IMG/VR virus record: IMGVR_UViG_3300042691_035814
Coordinates: 36,148 to 100,147 of that record
Length of the DNA stretch: 64,000 nucleotides
Source: a virus
Direction: 5' to 3' (one strand)
Position numbers and translations under genes: made by a program. Of the stretch, positions 53,722 to 61,637 are shown piece by piece. The first letter of the stretch is position 1. The number at the start of each line of letters is the position of its first letter. Under the pieces are notes generated by a model. That model was given only the letters and a program-made list of their open reading frames with translations, was not told where the DNA came from and did no database searches.

Positions 53722-54143
53722 ATTACAAACTAAAAGAAAAACCGCAAGAGGTTTATTGGTCAACAACAAAACAGTTTACGATTGTTGATGAAGAAGGGCG
53801 TGAATACGAAATAAGAATTGGAGATAGTTCAAAAACAATAGAATGGTTTATGTGGCATGAACCAGGTGGTTGGGACGAAATTATTGATGTTTCCATTTTA
53901 GATTATTTGGAAAATAACTTTCCTGATGATGAATCTGATTTTGAAGAAATCGAAAGAAAGGAAGAAGAAAAAAAGATGGATGAAGTAATGGAAAAATTTG
54001 TACAAGAAAATGGTGAAATAAAAGAAGTCAAACAATTTGATGATTTGGTTTCAGAAATGATGAAAGTTCAAGATTACACTAAAACTTTTTATGAAAGATT
54101 TTATCTCGCGGTACACCGGGCTAAAAAATTACTTGGAAAGTAA
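53718..54143 (+). CDS. Hypothetical protein
   Basis: 141 residues: a beta-rich N-terminus (EVYWSTTKQFTIVDEEGREYEIRIG) and a charged helical C-terminus. It overlaps the previous stop by 4 nt. Confidence 0.6.
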   Translation: MNYKLKEKPQEVYWSTTKQFTIVDEEGREYEIRIGDSSKTIEWFMWHEPGGWDEIIDVSILDYLENNFPDDESDFEEIERKEEEKKMDEVMEKFVQENGEIKEVKQFDDLVSEMMKVQDYTKTFYERFYLAVHRAKKLLGK

Positions 54144-54145
54144 CT

Positions 54146-54310
54146 ATGGAAACACACGACATCTATCTATTATGTTTTTTATCACTTTTAGGATTTTTCC
54201 TTAATAAAAAAATAAAGGATGAGGATGTTTGTATTGCTATCAACACAATACTCTTTTGTTTTATCTTTGGATACTTAACTTGTCTAGGACTAAATTTTAT
54301 ATACAAATAA
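54146..54310 (+). CDS. Small two-helix membrane protein
   Basis: 54 residues with hydrophobic segments about 6-20 and 29-53 around KKIKDED. Tightly packed after the previous gene. Confidence 0.45.
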   Translation: METHDIYLLCFLSLLGFFLNKKIKDEDVCIAINTILFCFIFGYLTCLGLNFIYK

Positions 54311-54321
54311 AAAAAAACAAT

Positions 54322-54417
54322 ATGGAATACGTTATCGGAATAGCAATACTTCTTGTATTCGCAGTAGGAATCCTCGGTTTAATAGATGTCATTAGACAAA
54401 TCAGTAAATTAAAATAA
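54322..54417 (+). CDS. Very small single-helix membrane protein
   Basis: 31 residues (MEYVIGIAILLVF...), one transmembrane segment. It stops 4 nt before the thymidylate synthase start. A longer frame upstream overlaps the previous gene. Confidence 0.35.
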   Translation: MEYVIGIAILLVFAVGILGLIDVIRQISKLK

Positions 54418-54421
54418 AATT

Positions 54422-55519
54422 ATGAATAATATAGACAAATCGTATCAAAACCTACTTCAAGACATACTTGATAATGGTCTTGTAAAAACTGACAGAACCG
54501 GTACAGGAACTATAAGTGTATTCGGTAGACAAATCCGACACAAAATGAAGGATGGCTTCCCGCTTCTAACAACAAAGAAGATGGCTTGGAAGTCGATCGT
54601 AACAGAGCTGTTATGGTTTCTACGTGGTGATACAAACATAAAGTATTTGGTTGATAATGGATGTCATATTTGGGATGGTGACGCATTTCGCAACTACGAG
54701 AAAAAAGCAGTAGTTGGTAATGTTATAGACAGTCATTATGAGCCAGCAACTGATAAATGGCATTTGTATAATAAAGAAGAGTTTATTGACCGTATAAAAA
54801 CCGATAATGAGTTTGCAAAGAAGTGGGGTGAATTAGGATCGATTTACGGTAAGCAATGGAGAAAATGGAAAATCAATCTAATCGACCCTAATACTATGGA
54901 GTTTGTACCTCCAATAGACCAAATCGCAAACCTAATATCAGAACTCAAAACAAATCCAGACAGCCGTAGGTTAATGGTTAATGCTTGGAATGTAGGTGAA
55001 TTAGACCAAATGGTTCTTCCACCATGTCATTATGGATTTCAAGTTTATACGAGAGAGTTGAGTTTGGAAGAAAGATTAAAGTTAATAACAAAAAATAATG
55101 ATTTTATAAATGATATCACAAATAAGGAATGGATTATTGATGTAAAAGAGGTTTGCGAGGAATATCTAAATGAAAAAAACATACCAACCAGAGCAATCTC
55201 TCTAATGTATAATACTAGAAGCCAAGATGTTCCATTGGGGACACCATTCAACATCGCAAGTTATGCTCTACTTTTAGAAATTATTGCCAAAGAAGTTAAT
55301 ATGGTTCCTGATGAATTAATTGCGAATATGGGGGATTGTCATATTTACCTTAATCAAAAGGAAGGTGTTGTAGAACAATTAACAAGAGAACCATATCCAT
55401 TACCAAAGTTAAAAATATTAGATAGGAAAGTTGATGATATTGCACATTACGAAATTGGTGATTTTATTATAGAAGGATACCAAAGTCATCCTGCAATAAA
55501 AATGCCGCTTTCTAATTAA
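54422..55519 (+). CDS. thyA: Thymidylate synthase, ThyA type, with insertions
   Basis: 365 residues. Converts dUMP and methylene-tetrahydrofolate to dTMP. Motifs: DRTGTGT.S.FG, FPLLTTKK, TELLWFLRGDTN, catalytic Cys202 (LPPCHYGFQVY), and RSQDVPLGTPFNIASYALL. It is about 100 residues longer than E. coli ThyA because of two insertions (near 105-150 and 212-250). Active-site residues I can see are present. Confidence 0.95.
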   Translation: MNNIDKSYQNLLQDILDNGLVKTDRTGTGTISVFGRQIRHKMKDGFPLLTTKKMAWKSIVTELLWFLRGDTNIKYLVDNGCHIWDGDAFRNYEKKAVVGNVIDSHYEPATDKWHLYNKEEFIDRIKTDNEFAKKWGELGSIYGKQWRKWKINLIDPNTMEFVPPIDQIANLISELKTNPDSRRLMVNAWNVGELDQMVLPPCHYGFQVYTRELSLEERLKLITKNNDFINDITNKEWIIDVKEVCEEYLNEKNIPTRAISLMYNTRSQDVPLGTPFNIASYALLLEIIAKEVNMVPDELIANMGDCHIYLNQKEGVVEQLTREPYPLPKLKILDRKVDDIAHYEIGDFIIEGYQSHPAIKMPLSN

Positions 55520-55573
55520 TTTTTTACAAAATCAATAGGTTTTTTAAATATTTTTCTTTATATTATTAAAGTT

Positions 55574-55825
55574 ATGTTGAACAAAATTTTAGAAGATTAT
55601 CCAGAACAAGACATCATAAAATTTGATGGGTTTGATGATTGTATAATTGGGTGTGACATTGATAGTGAAAATGTTAGATTAATATATTCAGTATCTATGA
55701 TGGTTAAGAAATTAATTGAAGTAGATAAAATGGATGAAATAGATGCGGTGGAACACTTCGAATTTAATATAAGGGGGACTAAATTAGGAAATAACACACC
55801 AATACTTTGTCAAGATGACTTCTGA
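55574..55825 (+). CDS. Small acidic hypothetical protein
   Basis: 83 residues, acidic, with Asp-rich start (DFDGFDDCIIGCDIDSENVRL-like composition). Preceded by a 54-nt T-rich spacer. Its end overlaps the next gene by 11 nt. Function unknown. Confidence 0.55.
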   Translation: MLNKILEDYPEQDIIKFDGFDDCIIGCDIDSENVRLIYSVSMMVKKLIEVDKMDEIDAVEHFEFNIRGTKLGNNTPILCQDDF

Positions 55826-56213
55826 AATCAAACCAATACACAAATTTAATGGAGGCGTAGGAGCCACATTATGTAACACCTGTAGAAAAATTATTGCCAC
55901 AGGATTGACCGATGATTTATACTGTGATGAATGTGATGTAAATGAACCTAAACACAAATACTATTTGTTTAGAGTTGATGATGGTCTTAAAAAGAGAGGT
56001 GATAAAATTATTTGGATTGAATTTGGTGATGACGGTTTATATGAGAGTAAATACGACGAACCTGCAGTGGGTAGAAATTTGGTTTTAGACTTTTGTGGAA
56101 TCACATTCAAATGGATGACCACAACTATTAAAGAAATTTTAGAACAAAGAGAAGATTACATAAAGTTCGTAACCAAAAATAGTACTTACGAATTATTTAT
56201 ATATAAAGATTAA
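55815..56213 (+). CDS. Zinc-ribbon hypothetical protein
   Basis: 132 residues. An N-terminal zinc ribbon CNTC...CDEC (about 20-40) is followed by a beta-rich domain (KYYLFRVDDGL...KIIWIEFGDDGLY). Probably binds nucleic acid or protein. Confidence 0.6.
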   Translation: MTSEIKPIHKFNGGVGATLCNTCRKIIATGLTDDLYCDECDVNEPKHKYYLFRVDDGLKKRGDKIIWIEFGDDGLYESKYDEPAVGRNLVLDFCGITFKWMTTTIKEILEQREDYIKFVTKNSTYELFIYKD

Positions 56214-56217
56214 CGTT

Positions 56218-56445
56218 ATGAGTAAAATAGACGAAGTATATGATAATTTCATATATTATCAGACAGCAATTAAATTTAACAATAGAATGATGATTGGTAA
56301 TAATTTGACAAAAGAAGAATTTATTGAAAAATTATTAACTGATGATGATTTCAACAATTCAAACAGTAATGGTTGTACTATAGAACTTACTGAGGAAGAA
56401 AAGTTGACTAGTCCTCCGGGACATAAAAGAAAGTTAATTGATTAA
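56218..56445 (+). CDS. Small hypothetical protein
   Basis: 75 residues, charged and helical. It lies 4 nt after one gene and 2 nt before another. No motif recognised. Confidence 0.5.
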   Translation: MSKIDEVYDNFIYYQTAIKFNNRMMIGNNLTKEEFIEKLLTDDDFNNSNSNGCTIELTEEEKLTSPPGHKRKLID

Positions 56446-56447
56446 TA

Positions 56448-57137
56448 ATGAAAATTAATCATCCATTAGTTAAGGGTTATGTAAAAAAAGTAAAACCGTT
56501 CATATATTCAGTTGTAATTGAAGACGCATATGATAGATGTATGTTGTTTTGTAGATACCAAGAATTTTACGAATCACCAGTAAAAGGTGTAAGAGGTCAA
56601 TATATTTCTTTTTTTAGGTTCATGAAAAAATATAAAGACTTTTATAAGAAAGATAACTTTACGTACCCTATAGATTGGGCTGGGTTTAATATTCCGTCAG
56701 AAATTTTAATCAAAGGAATTAATAAATTAAAGTTAGAAACTGAATATGATGAAATAATGGGTGAAATCATTTCATTTTGTCAAAAAGATACATACAAAGA
56801 ATCTAAAGATTTAAAAACTAAATGGTATCTAATTAGTGCTGACACACCCGATTCAAAATTAATGGATCATGAACTTGCACATGGTATGTACTATACAAAC
56901 AAAGACTATAAAAAATCATGTGATTTATTTACAAACAATTTACCAAAAACAGTATACAACAAAATCAAAAAAGAATTAATTAAATTGGGTTACTTGGATA
57001 ATAAAAAAATAATTGACGATGAAATTCAAGCATACCTTTCAACTGAACTATATCAAACATTTAATACTAAACAAGTAAAAGAGTATAGTAAAAAGTATAA
57101 AAGCAATTTCAAAAAATTTAAGAATGGATTTAAATGA
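56448..57137 (+). CDS. Zinc metallopeptidase-like protein (HELAH, gluzincin-type)
   Basis: 229 residues. The zincin motif HExxH is present as His141-Glu-Leu-Ala-His145 (MDHELAHGMYY), and a downstream DDEIQAY provides Glu192, 47 residues later, consistent with a gluzincin third ligand. No signal peptide. Substrate unknown; a cytoplasmic phage protease could act on host proteins. Confidence 0.65.
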   Translation: MKINHPLVKGYVKKVKPFIYSVVIEDAYDRCMLFCRYQEFYESPVKGVRGQYISFFRFMKKYKDFYKKDNFTYPIDWAGFNIPSEILIKGINKLKLETEYDEIMGEIISFCQKDTYKESKDLKTKWYLISADTPDSKLMDHELAHGMYYTNKDYKKSCDLFTNNLPKTVYNKIKKELIKLGYLDNKKIIDDEIQAYLSTELYQTFNTKQVKEYSKKYKSNFKKFKNGFK

Positions 57138-57420
57138 CGATTCTATTTTAGATTTTGATGATGAAAAGTATCAAGATTTCTTACTTAATTTTCAAATACA
57201 ATTATCAAATCAACCAGAACATATAAGAATAAATTTTATGAATTTTATGGATAAGGTTATTGAAAGTACTTACCAAAAAATGATTAAAAACGAATTTAAT
57301 AAGGAAGACCCATACTATCCTCTATTACTGAATAATTTACTTGGTCTTTACGAAGAGAGAGAAGAATACGATAGATGTATTGAATTAAAAAAATTAATTG
57401 ATAACATAAAATCGGAATAA
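57124..57420 (+). CDS. Hypothetical protein with UVR-like helical hairpin
   Basis: 98 residues. The C-terminal LYEEREEYDRCIELKKLIDNI resembles the UVR motif of UvrB/UvrC and of McsA-like proteins. It overlaps the previous gene by 14 nt. Confidence 0.5.
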   Translation: MDLNDDSILDFDDEKYQDFLLNFQIQLSNQPEHIRINFMNFMDKVIESTYQKMIKNEFNKEDPYYPLLLNNLLGLYEEREEYDRCIELKKLIDNIKSE

Positions 57421-57440
57421 TTATATATAAATCTAAAACT

Positions 57441-58049
57441 ATGAATAAAACATTATTAACATTACTTTTTCTATTTTTATCGCTATTTACTTTTTCTCAA
57501 TCAAATTGTATAACTGTAAATTCAGCGGTTTTTACGAACCCATCAGGTGACGACACTACGTTTACTTTAACTATTAATTGGTCAACTCGGGGTATGAATC
57601 ACTTAGTAACATATGTTATGAGTGGAAATGACACAATATATGATGCGTGTACACAGGTTTCAAATCCTGGTTCATCTAGTGGTTCAATAACATACAATAA
57701 TATAATCGCACATGGAGGGTTATCCACACTATCCGCGGTTTTTGAAAGATGGTCAGGACCTTGTGGTGGAGGTTCTATTTGTGGACCAAATCAATTTATA
57801 CCACCGGGCGGAGTTTTAAATATTAAATTTGAAAAAATAACTGCACGTAGATTAAATTCATACACCACAGAAATTAGATTTAAAGTGGCGTCTACTTTTG
57901 GTTCAAAAAACGCAACATTTAATCTTAGAATGAAAAGTGGTGAAATTAAAAAATACAATGTTCAAATGCCACAAAATTTAAGGGCAGGAGAATCGTGGAT
58001 GGTAGTCCTTAACCATAAAACTGGTAGTTACACAACAATAAAATTATAA
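57441..58049 (+). CDS. Exported beta-rich protein
   Basis: 202 residues. Signal peptide ending near residue 20 (FTFSQ), then a Thr/Ser/Gly-rich beta-sandwich-like body with a Cys/Gly segment (GPCGGGSICGP). May be a secreted or surface-associated protein. No family recognised. Confidence 0.6.
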   Translation: MNKTLLTLLFLFLSLFTFSQSNCITVNSAVFTNPSGDDTTFTLTINWSTRGMNHLVTYVMSGNDTIYDACTQVSNPGSSSGSITYNNIIAHGGLSTLSAVFERWSGPCGGGSICGPNQFIPPGGVLNIKFEKITARRLNSYTTEIRFKVASTFGSKNATFNLRMKSGEIKKYNVQMPQNLRAGESWMVVLNHKTGSYTTIKL

Positions 58050-58053
58050 ACAT

Positions 58054-58218
58054 ATGAAAAATAAAAACCTTCTCGTCTTAATGTCTTTCTTGTCTCTTGT
58101 TATGGTACTACTAATTACATGTACTAAAAGTGAAGTAGTAACAACTGTAGATGACGAACCAATCACAATCAGTATTTCAGTTGATGGGTATAGTTCAAGT
58201 GAAGAAAGAGTATATTAA
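58054..58218 (+). CDS. Small lipoprotein-like protein
   Basis: 54 residues. Basic start, hydrophobic core, and a lipobox-like LITC at about residues 20-23, followed by an acidic mature part. A candidate outer-membrane lipoprotein. Confidence 0.5.
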   Translation: MKNKNLLVLMSFLSLVMVLLITCTKSEVVTTVDDEPITISISVDGYSSSEERVY

Positions 58219-58243
58219 AATAATAATTTAATTATTTTAACTA

Positions 58244-58273
58244 AAATCATTCATTTTTGAGTGATTTTTTTTT
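58244..58273 (+). terminator. Rho-independent terminator
   Basis: AAATCATTC / GAGTGATTT stem (one G-T pair) with a 6-nt loop and a run of T residues. It ends the 57.4-58.2 kb unit. Confidence 0.75.
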
Positions 58274-58318
58274 ATTTCAAAATTTTTTTCTTATTATTGT
58301 ATAAATAAAACAATAAAA

Positions 58319-58573
58319 ATGGCAGAAGCAATTTTAAAATTTAATTTGTCGGATCCTGATGATAGAGTGGAATTTGAAAGAACCTCCAAATCTTTAGATA
58401 TGGCATTGTCTCTTTGGGAATTTGGATATAACACAAAAAAAGGATTTGAAAGAGAACTTGAATCAGATGAAAAGACAACTGACCGGGAATTTGAATTGTT
58501 AGATAAAGTGTATCAAAAGTTTTGGGATATACTTAATGAACATAACATAAACATAGATTCAATAGTACAATAA
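58319..58573 (+). CDS. Small conserved phage hypothetical protein
   Basis: 84 residues: AEAILKFNLSDPDDRVEFERTSKSLDMALSLWEF is a pattern I recall from many phage proteins of unknown function. Cytoplasmic, acidic. Confidence 0.6.
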   Translation: MAEAILKFNLSDPDDRVEFERTSKSLDMALSLWEFGYNTKKGFERELESDEKTTDREFELLDKVYQKFWDILNEHNINIDSIVQ

Positions 58574-58576
58574 TTA

Positions 58577-58960
58577 ATGAACAGAGAAAAAATATGTGGT
58601 AATTGTAAACATTGTTTATTCATGATAGGAATTGGTCAAGGATTACAATGCGGATTAAAAAAAGAAAAAATAGAAAATAGAAAACACACATGTGAACTAT
58701 TTGAACTTAACACTAATATTATATATCAAATGAAAAAACCAAAAGGGTTCATTGTGTTATTAAAACATAACCCAACACAAGAAATGGATGAAATTTATAT
58801 TAATTCCATGATGATTACATCCGTATCCACTGCAAAAGATTTGACTTGTGATAAATACTATACAAGAGTTACTACTATGGATGGTAATAGTTACAATGTA
58901 CAAGAAACAGTACAAGAAATATTTGATTTAATTGAACATTCAAATAAAATTCGTTTATAA
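58577..58960 (+). CDS. Cys-rich hypothetical with FlbD-like C-terminal region
   Basis: 127 residues. The N-terminus has a metal-binding cluster CGNCKHC...QCGLKKEK...HTCELF. The C-terminal half (INSMMITSVST...ATV-like, GNSYNVQETVQEI) resembles the small FlbD fold. Its stop overlaps the next start (TAATG). Confidence 0.55.
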   Translation: MNREKICGNCKHCLFMIGIGQGLQCGLKKEKIENRKHTCELFELNTNIIYQMKKPKGFIVLLKHNPTQEMDEIYINSMMITSVSTAKDLTCDKYYTRVTTMDGNSYNVQETVQEIFDLIEHSNKIRL

Positions 58961-59430
58961 TGAATATTTTTTTTCTTGATTGGGATGTAAAAAAATGTGC
59001 ACAGTATCATTGTGATAAACATGTTGTTAAAATGATATTAGAAACTGCACAACTTCTTTGTTCAGCACATCATATGGTATCTGTTGAGAATACAGGTATT
59101 CCATATAAATTGGCACATAAGAATCACCCATGTTCAATATGGGTAAGAGAATCATTATCAAACTATTTGTATTTGTGTGAATTAGGTTTAGAACTATGTG
59201 AAGAATATACATACAGATATGGTAAAAAACATAAATCACAACAGGTCATTGAATGGTGTATAGACAATAAAATAAAACTTATCGATAAAGGATTAACAGA
59301 ACCACCAAGAGCAATGCCTATTGAATGTAAAGTAGGTTCTGTGATAGATTCATATAGGAAATATTATATGGAACATAAACGAAGTTTTAGTAAATGGAAG
59401 AATAGAGAAGTACCTGAATGGTTTAAATAA
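58960..59430 (+). CDS. Conserved phage protein of unknown function
   Basis: 156 residues. FFLDWDVKKCAQYHCDKHVVKMILETAQLL, HKNHPCSIWVRES, PPRAMP and YRKYYMEHKRSFSKWKNR recur in many large phages, as I recall, with conserved His, Asp and Trp suggesting a nuclease or DNA-repair role. I do not assign one. Confidence 0.6.
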   Translation: MNIFFLDWDVKKCAQYHCDKHVVKMILETAQLLCSAHHMVSVENTGIPYKLAHKNHPCSIWVRESLSNYLYLCELGLELCEEYTYRYGKKHKSQQVIEWCIDNKIKLIDKGLTEPPRAMPIECKVGSVIDSYRKYYMEHKRSFSKWKNREVPEWFK

Positions 59431-59438
59431 ATTTAAAT

Positions 59439-60599
59439 ATGGAAAATGTAAACAGCTGCTGTTACGTAGCAAAAATAGATGAGATAAAAGAAATACCGGG
59501 CGCAGATAATATTGAACAAAGTGTTATTGGTGGATGGAATTGTATCATCAAAAAAGGAGACTATAAAGTAAATGATTTAGTTATTGTTGCGACCACAGAC
59601 GCCGTTATTCCTTTTAGTTTATCTGAATCCATGAATGTCACAAATTACTTAAGAAAGGGTGGTAGAGTTAAAACAGTTAAACTAAGGGGAGTTTATTCTG
59701 AGTGTTTGATTATACCATTAACTTTTACTCCAAGACCGGCAACGTACAAAGAAGGTGATGATTTGATGAAAGAATTAAACATCTTCAAATATGAACCACC
59801 TGCTAAGATGATTCAATTATCATCAGGGAGAAAGATTAGGTACCACGAAAATCCAAACTTCTTGGTGTACTATAAATTCCCTAATTTAAAAAATGTCGTA
59901 GGAATGTTTAATGAACTAGATATGGTTCAAATAACAAGAAAAATACATGGTACAAATGCTAGATATGGTATTGTGAAAAAAAATAAATTAACTTTATTAG
60001 ACAAAATTAAAGTTGGAATTGCTAAAAGAATAAATCCAGATTGGGTTTGGTCTGAATATGAATATGTTTACGGATCACATAATGTGGAAAAAGGTTCTGA
60101 CTCACAAGGGTTTTATGATACTGATGTATGGAAAGAAATTGCTGACAAGTACGATATAAAAAATAAACTTTGGAAGTTTGTTAAAAATCATAAACCAAGT
60201 GAAATTGGTTCGGGTATTGTTGTATATGGTGAAATATATGGTAAAGGTATTCAGAAAGGATATGAGTATGGGTTAGATGACATTAAGTTTACTGGATTTG
60301 ATGTTATGTGGAATGGTCATTACCTGTCAACCCATGGAACATATTTTACAATTACCAATGAACCTACTGATTTCGTTGGTGGAGTTGGTTTACCACATGT
60401 TGAAATATTGTATACTGGTTTATGGAATCAAGAAATTCAAGATAAGTACGTCTTCAATAATTTCATCAATGGGTCTAAAGTACCACACGAAGGTATTGTT
60501 ATAAAACAACTTACTGGTGAGAGAAGTAAAGTGGCTAAAGTAATAAACCCCGACTATCTAATTTATGGTGAGAAACATGATATCGGAGACTCCCACTAG
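59439..60599 (+). CDS. RNA ligase (Rnl, DraRnl-like)
   Basis: 386 residues. Adenylyltransferase motif I KIHGTNARYG with nucleophile Lys168; motif III-like VVYGEIYG, motif IV EGIVIK and motif V KVINPDYL. The N-terminal 150 residues (OB-like, GADNIEQSVIGGWNCI) match the Deinococcus-type (Rnl5) layout. It would seal RNA nicks, for example to repair tRNAs cut by host anticodon nucleases. No polynucleotide kinase is in the window. Confidence 0.85.
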   Translation: MENVNSCCYVAKIDEIKEIPGADNIEQSVIGGWNCIIKKGDYKVNDLVIVATTDAVIPFSLSESMNVTNYLRKGGRVKTVKLRGVYSECLIIPLTFTPRPATYKEGDDLMKELNIFKYEPPAKMIQLSSGRKIRYHENPNFLVYYKFPNLKNVVGMFNELDMVQITRKIHGTNARYGIVKKNKLTLLDKIKVGIAKRINPDWVWSEYEYVYGSHNVEKGSDSQGFYDTDVWKEIADKYDIKNKLWKFVKNHKPSEIGSGIVVYGEIYGKGIQKGYEYGLDDIKFTGFDVMWNGHYLSTHGTYFTITNEPTDFVGGVGLPHVEILYTGLWNQEIQDKYVFNNFINGSKVPHEGIVIKQLTGERSKVAKVINPDYLIYGEKHDIGDSH

Positions 60600-60600
60600 T

Positions 60601-60608
60601 ATATTTAT
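60601..60608 (+). promoter_or_regulatory. ATATTTAT motif, 5 nt upstream of a start
   Basis: Recurring motif in the 14-nt gap between the RNA ligase and the next gene. Confidence 0.45.
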
Positions 60609-60613
60609 TTTAT

Positions 60614-61138
60614 ATGAGTAACACGACTTATTTTTTTATAGGATTCTTTGTTGCGTTATGGTTATCTTCTTTTGTTAAAAGATTAATCAAAAAGAGTAAA
60701 AAACACATCAGTAAAGACTGGAAAATAGGTGATTTAATTAAAGTAACTGATTCGGGCACAACAATTAGTGACACAAAAATGCTTCACAAATTATTAGGGT
60801 GGAATGAAAATAATGTTTTTGTTGAAGAAGATTACGTTGCACATAAATGTACATGGTCTCAAATATTATTTAACAAGTCAGCGGAATGGAGAAAAAATTA
60901 TGATGATTGTGAAAAATTTATGGGTTCAAAACCACACATCCCAAGAGTCATTAAAAATTTAGATGAGTACATCAAAGAAGTTGAAGAATCATCAGAAGTA
61001 GGTCCAACATATTATGATAAAGAAATAAACAAATTAAGCGAAACTGAATGTATCGTTCTTCTTAATAAAGCAATAGAAGAAGAAAATTTTGAAATGGCGG
61101 AACTTATTAAAAGAAGAATGGAATCATTAAAATCATGA
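60614..61138 (+). CDS. Membrane-anchored protein with UVR-like tail
   Basis: 174 residues. One N-terminal transmembrane segment (about 5-20), a basic linker, a small domain (WKIGDLIKVTDSGTT), and a C-terminal UVR-like hairpin LLNKAIEEENFEMAELIKRRMES. It overlaps the next start by 4 nt. Confidence 0.55.
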   Translation: MSNTTYFFIGFFVALWLSSFVKRLIKKSKKHISKDWKIGDLIKVTDSGTTISDTKMLHKLLGWNENNVFVEEDYVAHKCTWSQILFNKSAEWRKNYDDCEKFMGSKPHIPRVIKNLDEYIKEVEESSEVGPTYYDKEINKLSETECIVLLNKAIEEENFEMAELIKRRMESLKS

Positions 61139-61533
61139 GTAAAAAAATACCTGACCTAGTTGTATATAGTGAAGAAAAAGGTTATTACGCAAGAGAATTA
61201 ACGTATGGTAGTAATTTAGGTGCTCCTGCAATAAAAGCGGATAATATTTCATCGTGGAAACAAGGTAATGTACTAAACGTAAATGAACAGTTCAGTACCA
61301 AATATGATGAAATTAAAAAAGAATACGAAAAACTAATGGACGAATATAATTGGAACAACATAATTTATACAAAAGCGGATTATAATTTCCAACCAGTAAT
61401 CGGTCACACATACCACTTATATTTAAGAAAAGACGATAGTTTATTTCTTTCATTGATTAATCCATCGTCTTGGTCACAAAAACATATTGGAAGTTTCCAA
61501 CTTAATTCAGATAATAAATGGGTTAAGATATAA
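61135..61533 (+). CDS. DUF2452 family protein
   Basis: 132 residues. The pattern YGSNLGAPAIKADNISSWKQ, Y-rich YEKLMDEYNWNNIIY, FQPVIGHTYHLYLRKDDSLFLSLINPSSW fits DUF2452. Function unknown. Directly followed by a structured stretch. Confidence 0.72.
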   Translation: MSKKIPDLVVYSEEKGYYARELTYGSNLGAPAIKADNISSWKQGNVLNVNEQFSTKYDEIKKEYEKLMDEYNWNNIIYTKADYNFQPVIGHTYHLYLRKDDSLFLSLINPSSWSQKHIGSFQLNSDNKWVKI

Positions 61534-61540
61534 AGATACC

Positions 61541-61590
61541 CCGGGTTTGAAGACCCGGCTTAGGACCGGAATGGTTATATTCCGCAAATT
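61541..61590 (+). ncRNA. Possible structured RNA: two hairpins in a GC-rich island
   Basis: Hairpin 1: CCGGGT (61541-61546) with ACCCGG (61553-61558). Hairpin 2: CGGAAT (61567-61572) with ATTCCG (61579-61584). The stretch is much more G+C-rich than its neighbours and ends at the terminator hairpin. It may be an RNA gene, a 3' processing element or a regulatory leader for the 61638 gene. It does not fold as a tRNA that I can see. Confidence 0.4.
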
Positions 61591-61623
61591 AGGGACAAGA
61601 ATTCGCTACTCTTGTCCTTTTTT
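61591..61623 (+). terminator. Rho-independent terminator
   Basis: GGACAAGA / TCTTGTCC stem, 9-nt loop and a T6 tail, following the structured stretch. Confidence 0.85.
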
Positions 61624-61625
61624 AT

Positions 61626-61633
61626 ATATTTAT
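61626..61633 (+). promoter_or_regulatory. ATATTTAT motif, 4 nt upstream of a start
   Basis: Recurring motif between the terminator and the start at 61638, a position where a new promoter is expected. Confidence 0.5.
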
Positions 61634-61637
61634 TGTT

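Noticed and set aside
61541-61623. Possible tRNA
   Set aside because: The three hairpins do not form an acceptor/D/anticodon/T cloverleaf, the ends do not pair and there is no recognisable T-loop.
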